64,000 nt of DNA, taken from assembly GCA_029449235.1 (NCBI GenBank), contig JANATG010000003.1, positions 1,550,001-1,614,000 on the forward strand. The letters run 5' to 3'. Positions 57,556-64,000 of the stretch are shown here, one piece after another. This stretch comes from Linnemannia schmuckeri. Lineage: Eukaryota; Mortierellomycota; Mortierellomycetes; Mortierellales; Mortierellaceae. A program made the translations under genes and the position numbers. The notes beneath the pieces were generated by a model. That model was not told where the DNA came from and did no database searches. It worked only from the letters and a program-made list of their open reading frames with translations. Positions within the stretch are counted from its first letter, which is position 1. Each line of letters starts with the position of its first letter.

Positions 57556-60500
57556 ATGATGCGGTCCAACAACCCGTCGATTCCCATCCCCCGCACAGTG
57601 CCATTGCTCCCATTGCACGACAAGGTCCTCCTCCCAGGAGTGGTCACTCGACTGCAAATCTCGCGAAGAGACTCGATTCCTCTTTTCGAAAAAATCCTTC
57701 GTTCCTATGATAGCAAAGACTTGAACAAGTGTATCATTGGTGTCTTCCCTGTCCATACCCCTGTTCCTCTTCCTGATGATAAGGCTAGCAAACAAGTTTC
57801 GTCCTCTGTAGCTGACAACGACAACAATAATGACGGCGATAATGGCAACAAGGGGAGCAGGAAGAAAAAGTTGAGTAGTATCAGTAAGAGTGACTATGGT
57901 GGGTACCCCTTGACGGATGATGGTACGGTTGTTGGCAGCAATGCGGGCCAGGTGGTTCCGCTGATCGGTGGGCCTGGCAAAGGCGGGGGAAGTCAGATCC
58001 CTCCGGTGGACCCTGCACATATTCATACGACGGGGTGTGCGGCTCGGTTGGTTCGTCTTGAGCGAGCCGTTGGTGGATTCACCGTTATGCTTGAAGGTGA
58101 GATTCTTTTGTTTGTTGTTTTTCTCTCGACATTGGTACTGGTACTCGTGCTACTTTTCTCCTTTTAGTCGATTGTGTGCATCCTTGTTATTAGTTGTGAA
58201 CCATTGAAAAGACGAGTTCGTGGAGGAATAGTTAGTGCGCGACCACGGACCAGGTTGCTGTTGAGATGAACGAAACTCCGAAATGCGCTCTCTTCACTCC
58301 CTACTCCTTGTCTCTCTCCACTTCATTCCACTCACTCATGTTAATGCAAATGTCCCTCCTTCTTTGTTAGGTATTGTACGACTTCGGCTGAACAAGATCA
58401 TTGCCCAGACACCCTTCTTTGAAGCTGATGTCACACCTCTACTCGACAGACCTGTTGACAAGAACGATCAAGAATTGCAGGATCAGATTGTTGCCCTAAA
58501 GTCAACCTCCAAGGAATTTGTTTCTTTGTTGCAGACACTCAAGTTGCCCGCCCCTGTCCTAGTTCAACTTCAAAAATTCTTGGAGAATGTGGGTGTGATT
58601 CCTGGCCAGGTTGTTGACCTGCTGATGAGCACCATTGAGAGCACCAATGAGGAAAAGCTGATGATCCTGGACGCTGCGGATTTGAGGGAGCGGATTCCCA
58701 AGGCCATTGAGTTACTGACCCGACAGATTCATGTACGTTCCTTTTCGGTTTGTTGCCTTTGTTGTTAAAAAGGAACAAATTGATCGCAACTAATCCCCTT
58801 CCCCCCTTACCCTTGTTCCAACTTAACTAGGTGCTGAAAATCTCACAAAAGGTGCATGATAACGTGGAGGGAAAACTGAACAAAAAGCAGCGCGAGTTTT
58901 ACCTTCGACAACAGATTGCAGCTATCAAAGAGGAGCTCGGCGAAAAGGACACAGGCGAGGAAGACGAGATGACGATCATCGAGAACCGCCTCACTGCCGC
59001 CAACTTGCCCCCTGACGTTCAAAAGGCGGCAGACCGGGAGATGAAGCGTCTACGAAAAATGCAACCGGCGTCGTCCGAGTACTCTGTGATCCGAAACTAC
59101 CTGGACTGGCTGGGTGATTTGCCCTGGAATAAGTCGAGCGAGGATATTTTAGATGTTGAGCGAGCAAGGAAGCAGCTGAATGATGATCATCACGGACTAG
59201 AGAAGGTCAAACGTAGGATTCTGGAGTACTTGGCTGTGACCAAGTTGCAGCAGATGAAGGGCGATGTTAAGGGACCTATCCTCTGCCTTGTCGGACCTCC
59301 CGGTGTAAGTCTCATGCCACTGCTCTTTTTTTTTTTTTTTTAATAATTTTTGTGTACAATACTGTATGAATTGGCGAGTACATGGACATGGATGGTGGAT
59401 GAAATAGACGGGAATGTGGATGAAAATGCGAAATACCTAAATTTTTACGCTTCTTTCCGTTCGGTATTTCGATAGGTCGGCAAAACCTCGCTGGGACGAT
59501 CGATCGCTACGGCGATGGGGAGAAAGTTCCACCGAATCTCTCTCGGTGGAGTGTGGGACGAATCAGAGATTCGAGGACATCGTCGGACGTATGTCGGTGC
59601 GCTGCCTGGGCTTATCATCCATGGGCTGAAGAAGTGCGAAGTCAACAACCCTGTATTCCTGCTTGGTAAGCTCATGCTTCCTTCTGTCTACGCTTTTTAT
59701 TTCTTTCACATCTTTTGCACTATGTTGCACTCTGTGCTGGCCCAATGAGAATGAATCCCATGGTATGACCACATTGATTTTTTGCAAGAAAAATCTTAAC
59801 CTTCTTTCTTTCTTGTATGCACTCTTTCAATAATTGTCTGGTGATGTGATGTGAATAAACGGATGAACGGATGAACGGATGAACGTTTATGTTTATGTTT
59901 ATTCCTTCTAGACGAGATCGACAAGGTTGGATCCCGAGGTCATCATGGTGACCCTTCCGCGGCCTTCTTGGAGGTTCTCGATCCAGAACAGAACAACACC
60001 TTCGTAAGCAACCCTCTTCCATCCCAAAGAAGTAATACGATCGCATTGAAAAAAGAAGAACAAGTGGGTGAACACAGGACTCACTCGCCCTTGTTGATTT
60101 TTGTTCCACTTTCTCCGTAATGGAATCATGGGATTTATCGTAGACGGACCACTACTTGAATGTGCCGTTTGACCTCTCCAAGATCCTGTTCATCGCCACC
60201 GCCAATTCCCTCGACACGATCCCAGCCCCGCTGTTGGATAGGGTGGAGCTCATCACCATCCCTGGCTACACCTATGCCGAGAAACTGGCCATCGCAACCA
60301 ACCACCTCCTCCCAAAACAGATTCAACAGCACGGACTGAACGACGACGATGTCAAAGTCACCCAGGAGGCCTTACTCAAAGTCGCGACAGGATATACTCG
60401 TGAGAGCGGAGTGCGCAATCTGGAGCGCGAGATTGGATCCCTTGTCAGAGCAAAAGCCGTAGAGTATGCGGAAGCACAGGAGCGTCGATTGTCGAACGAT

Positions 60501-61471
60501 GGAGGCACGCTCTTGCAACCTGATTATCACCCTCTTGTGACCGTGACAGATGTGGAGGAGATTCTGGGGCAGGAGAAGTATGTTAATGAGGTGACCGAGC
60601 GTACGCCTACGGCGGGGGTTGTGACCGGGATGGCCTACAATGGAGTCGGAGGAGGGATTCTGTTTATTGAGGTCTCACAGATGCCCGGAAAGGGAAACTT
60701 ACAGTTGACGGGCAGTTTGGGCGATGTGATCAAGGAGAGTGCACAGATCGCGTTGAGCTGGGTCAAGGGACATGGGTATGATCTGGGTCTGACCACGGGG
60801 CATGGACAGAATGTGATGGAGAAATCGGATGTCCATATCCATATGCCCGGTGGTGGCACTCCCAAGGTAAACATTTTATTTTTTTGCAGCTTTGTTTCTC
60901 TCTCTCTCTCTAGCTGCAGATCCTACTTTATGCTTTTACTTTTTTTTTTCTCGAGAAATGGGGGGAAGGGAAGAGGAGTTACTTATGGTTCTTAGTGTAC
61001 GCTATCTATTTTCACTCGGAAATTATTTTTTTGGATTACTGACTGACGCGAGTACTCGTATTTTCTCGCGTTGCCTATTTTGTGTATGAAATCAACAAAA
61101 AAAAATAATAGGATGGACCGTCAGCTGGTATTGCGTTGGTATGTGCTCTGGTCTCGATGTTCTCCAATCAGACCGTGCCCGCGACCACCGCAATGACGGG
61201 CGAATTCACCTTGAGGGGCCTTATCATGCCTGTGGGAGGGATCAAGGAAAAAGTCATTGCTGCCCATCGTGCAGGTGTCCGCAAGATCATCATGCCCCTG
61301 CGGAACCGGAAAGATGTCGTATCGGATGTGCCTGCCAATGTCCGGGAAGAGATTGAGTTCTTTTATGCGTCGACGGTGTGGGAGGTGTTGAGGGAGGCGT
61401 TTGAGGGCCGCGTTGCTGTTCGGCCAGGATCTGTTGCTGCTACAAGTGGGGCTTTGGATAGTCGGCTCTAG
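57556..61471 (+). CDS. Peroxisomal ATP-dependent Lon protease
   Basis: AAA+ serine protease of the peroxisomal matrix (LONP2/Pln type), clearing damaged matrix proteins. Seven exons: 57556-58096, 58371-58732, 58831-59304, 59476-59665, 59912-60003, 60144-60866, 61112-61471. All junctions are in phase, giving 913 residues. The N-terminal substrate domain starts near PRTVPLLPLHDKVLLPG with no mitochondrial presequence, and carries an Asn/Asp/Lys-rich insertion (about 57780-57890). Walker A is GPPGVGKTS, Walker B VFLLDEIDK. The catalytic pair is S798 in DGPSAG and K841 in GGIKEK, 43 residues apart. The protein ends in SRL, a classical type 1 peroxisomal signal. I chose the ATG at 57556, although a second ATG follows immediately. 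Confidence 0.95.
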
Positions 61472-61474
61472 TTA

Positions 61475-61516
61475 TTTTTTTTTTTTTTTTTTTTTTTGTT
61501 GTTGTTGTTGTTGTTT
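61475..61516. repeat. Poly(T)23 followed by (GTT)n
   Basis: Lies just after the Lon stop in the 206-bp gap between two convergent genes, where the 3' UTRs of both must meet. Confidence 0.85.
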
Positions 61517-61677
61517 TGTTTGTGTTATTTGTTTGTAGCTGTGATCCTTTTTGACCCGAAAAAAATAATTAAATAAGATCTTTTATTTTACATTAGGTGA
61601 TGTTCATGAATGAATAATACAGGTACAGGAAGAAAAGAGAACTTTGAAAAGAAATAACAAGGATGACAAAAAAAAAA

Positions 61678-64000
61678 TTAAATGTTTCCACTCTGGGCTG
61701 CAAGGCCATAGAACAACCCATCCTTCTTCTCCAGCAGGTTCGCAGGGGAGTCGAACTCGGCGATGCGTCCTTGCTCGAGGACCAGGATCTTGTCGCTGTC
61801 CATGATCGTGTTGATTCTGTGTGCAATCGTCAGGACGGTGCAGTTCTGGAACTCGCGGCGAAGGGCCCGTTGGATCGCATTGTCGGTCTCGACATCGATC
61901 GCAGCAGTAGCCTCATCCAGACACAGGACACGAGTGTTCTTGGCCAACATGGCGCGTGCGAGGGACATCAACTGACGCTGGCCCAAGGACATGTTCTCAC
62001 CACCGTTCTCGATCACAGTGGACAGACCCTCGGACAAGGTGGTGATGTAGGACTTGAGGGATGCGGATTCGAGGGCGGACCAGATCTCTGCATCGGTGTA
62101 TTTACCAAAGGGGTCGAGGTTCAGACGGATGGTGTCGCCGAAGAGGAAGGGTTCTTGAGGGATGATAGTCAGCCGTGATCGGAGCTCATGGAGTCCCAAG
62201 GTCGAGATATCGATGCCATCAATTACGATTGAGCCCTGGGCAGCCTCGATAATACGGAAAAGGGCGAGGGTTACACTCGATTTTCCGGCGCCTGTGCGAC
62301 CGACGATTCCGACGCGCTCTCCGGGTAGGATGGCCACGTTGACGTCCTTCAGCACAAGGTCGAGTCCCTCGCGGTAACGAACACTGTAGTCCTTGAGCTC
62401 GATGGCTCCTGCTTGAGGCCAGGCGGGGTCAGTCTTGGAGTCAGGGATGACATCACGGGCCTCGGGTGTCAGATTGGCATACTCGCGGACACGCTCGATG
62501 GAGACGATGGAGGTTTGGATCTGGCAGGAGGTGGACAGGACGCGGGACATGATGACGGTCAAGATGCCGATCTGCGAGAGGATGATTCCAAAGTATCCGG
62601 CGCTTGCTTCTCCGCGTTGGACGACTGCCATGAGGCAGACAAAGCCGAGTGTGAGAGTTGAGAGTTGGTCGATCATGATCTGGAGCCAACGGTTGGTCAT
62701 GTTGGTCAAGTAGCCTGTGGTTTGGGACCGATCCAGGAGAGTGGTAGCCTGGATGGCAAGGCGTTCAGTATCATTGAAGGCACGAATAGTGACCAGGCCC
62801 GCCAAGGTTTCTCCGAAATGTGCGTACATGGGCGAACGGGCCGCTGAGTCCAAACGCTTGAGTTCACGAGACGAGACGAGGAAGAATCCACCAAGGATGT
62901 AGTAGCAGATACCCAGGGGAATCATAATTGCAAAGAACCATCTGGTAGCGAGGATACAGAAGATGAAGATCGAGATCGCCATAGTGGAGATGAAGAGCAT
63001 GTTGATGAATAGTAGAGGCAGCTCGATATCGACGGCGTTGATGTCGTGCGAGAACCGGTTGACAATCTTTCCTGAAGAGGTCACATCAAAGAAACTCATG
63101 GGTGCTCTCACCAAAGGACGGAGCATGGCGGCGTGGAGGTAGTGCGATCCACGCTGGGCCATAATCACCATCGACAGCCCAATCGCACCTGCGAGTGTAA
63201 CTCCTCCGGCGAGGACCCACAAGAAATAGGTCACGATCCAGTAATTGTTCGAATGCAACTTGTCTGCGAGGGCAGCCGCAGAATTCTCGTTGTTAGACCC
63301 CCACTTCTCAAGCCACAGGTTGGTTCCAATGTGAACGGCGAGGTTGGTGAGAGTGGAGAGGAGGAAGATCGCACAGGATACGAGGCCGATGGACGTCATG
63401 TAGTACTTGTAGACTTCCCAGCCGACGCGACCCTCAGTAATGATCTCCTCGTCGATTTCGTTCTTTTCGTCGATTTCAATCTCGTCGTCCTGTTTGCCGA
63501 CTTTGGAGGATTTGGAGCGGCGGAAGGTTGGACGCTTGACAGGACCAGCGGGGCGACCGACAGAATCGGACAATACCTCCTCAGAAATGGCGGCCACGAT
63601 CGAAGCATCATCATCTTCATCCGACTCAGACTCAGATGCCTCCAAACCTGACGCGTCCGCACCGTCCTTGCTGGCAACCAGCTTGGACTCCTGGATCAGA
63701 CGGTAAAGATCGCCCTCGACATTCTGGATAAGATCCTCGTATGCGCCATCCTGCGTGATCCGTCCTTGCTTGATAACAACAATCTGATCGACTTCCTTGA
63801 GATGGTTGACGCCGTTGGTGACAAGGATGCGGGTCTTGTCGGCAAGGATGGTGGTGAGGGCGTGTTTGAAGATGTGGTGGTCAACATGAGCGTCGACAGC
63901 TGAGAGAGGGTCGTCGAGGATGTAGACGTCTGCGTTGGCGTAGACTGCGCGGGCAATCGAGATACGTTGTTTCTGGCCTCCTGACAAGTTGATGCCCTGC
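61678..64000 (-). CDS. ABCC/MRP-type ABC transporter, C-terminal part (5' end outside window)
   Basis: ATP-driven exporter of the MRP subfamily, which in fungi usually loads glutathione conjugates, metals or bile acid-like anions into the vacuole. The open frame runs off the window end. What remains starts inside NBD1 at the signature LSGGQKQR with Walker B VYILDDP. It continues through an acidic linker (63430-63680), membrane domain 2 with six likely helices, and NBD2. NBD2 shows Walker A GRTGAGKSS, signature SLGQRQ and Walker B VLCLDEATAAID. The degenerate second signature and the RYREGLDLVLKDV strand fit MRP1/Ycf1-like members. No intron is seen in 2.3 kb. Confidence 0.93.
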   Translation of the reverse strand, partial: QGINLSGGQKQRISIARAVYANADVYILDDPLSAVDAHVDHHIFKHALTTILADKTRILVTNGVNHLKEVDQIVVIKQGRITQDGAYEDLIQNVEGDLYRLIQESKLVASKDGADASGLEASESESDEDDDASIVAAISEEVLSDSVGRPAGPVKRPTFRRSKSSKVGKQDDEIEIDEKNEIDEEIITEGRVGWEVYKYYMTSIGLVSCAIFLLSTLTNLAVHIGTNLWLEKWGSNNENSAAALADKLHSNNYWIVTYFLWVLAGGVTLAGAIGLSMVIMAQRGSHYLHAAMLRPLVRAPMSFFDVTSSGKIVNRFSHDINAVDIELPLLFINMLFISTMAISIFIFCILATRWFFAIMIPLGICYYILGGFFLVSSRELKRLDSAARSPMYAHFGETLAGLVTIRAFNDTERLAIQATTLLDRSQTTGYLTNMTNRWLQIMIDQLSTLTLGFVCLMAVVQRGEASAGYFGIILSQIGILTVIMSRVLSTSCQIQTSIVSIERVREYANLTPEARDVIPDSKTDPAWPQAGAIELKDYSVRYREGLDLVLKDVNVAILPGERVGIVGRTGAGKSSVTLALFRIIEAAQGSIVIDGIDISTLGLHELRSRLTIIPQEPFLFGDTIRLNLDPFGKYTDAEIWSALESASLKSYITTLSEGLSTVIENGGENMSLGQRQLMSLARAMLAKNTRVLCLDEATAAIDVETDNAIQRALRREFQNCTVLTIAHRINTIMDSDKILVLEQGRIAEFDSPANLLEKKDGLFYGLAAQSGNI

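Noticed and set aside
1..64000. CRISPR arrays, prophage, operons, riboswitches, rRNA genes, transposons
   Set aside because: I saw no regularly spaced repeats with spacers, no transposase or reverse-transcriptase-like frames and no rRNA-like segments. Gene structure is eukaryotic throughout.

Overview
This is eukaryotic nuclear DNA, almost certainly fungal. Genes are dense, on both strands, and mostly split by short introns of about 90-190 bp with GTAAGT/GTATGT-like donors, CTNAC-like branch sites and TAG/CAG acceptors. The gene set also points to a fungus: a TOK-type outward-rectifier K+ channel, a ribosome-bound Ssb-type Hsp70, a Pho85-type cyclin and a GPI-type wall protein. Roughly balanced base composition, long homopolymer tracts and Ser/Gln-rich tails suggest an early-diverging lineage such as Mortierellomycota/Mucoromycota. 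That placement is an inference, not something I could test.

Layout: (1) 1-5665 (+) 3' part of a HIR3/CABIN1-like histone-chaperone gene. (2) 5932-7779 (+) intronless SSB-type Hsp70. (3) 7780-12543 gene-poor, rich in homopolymers and microsatellites. (4) 12544-15444 (+) large PAS-like protein. (5) 15629-21044 (-) TOK two-pore K+ channel with a tail of about 1,100 residues. (6) 22354-26922 (-) RasGEF with an MIT-like N-terminus. (7) 27473-28165 (-) small secreted GPI-type protein. (8) 29175-33505 (+) SPT5. (9) 34758-37833 (-) TRM4/NSUN2 tRNA m5C methyltransferase. (10) 38085-40859 (+) nine-repeat Myb/SANT protein with a mitochondrial-looking N-terminus. (11) 41030-44994 (-) mitochondrial Lon. 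(12) 45957-48496 (+) aldehyde dehydrogenase. (13) 48688-50253 (-) unknown disordered protein. (14) 50254-54440 gene-poor, with a TATA-driven 14-codon ORF at 52467. (15) 54441-56560 (+) Pho85-type cyclin. (16) 57556-61471 (+) peroxisomal Lon ending in SRL. (17) 61678-64000 (-) 3' part of an ABCC/MRP transporter.

Functionally this is ordinary chromosome-arm housekeeping content, with no operon, phage, CRISPR array or obvious transposon. Themes that recur are transcription and chromatin (HIR3, SPT5), protein quality control (Ssb, two Lon proteases for two organelles only 12.6 kb apart) and signalling (RasGEF, PAS, cyclin). I rebuilt exon structures by hand from splice signals, reading-frame phase and family conservation. 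Every multi-exon model given here closes in phase. Least certain are the 5' end of the K+ channel, the first 20 bases of the window, and the transcription unit around 52.3-52.7 kb.
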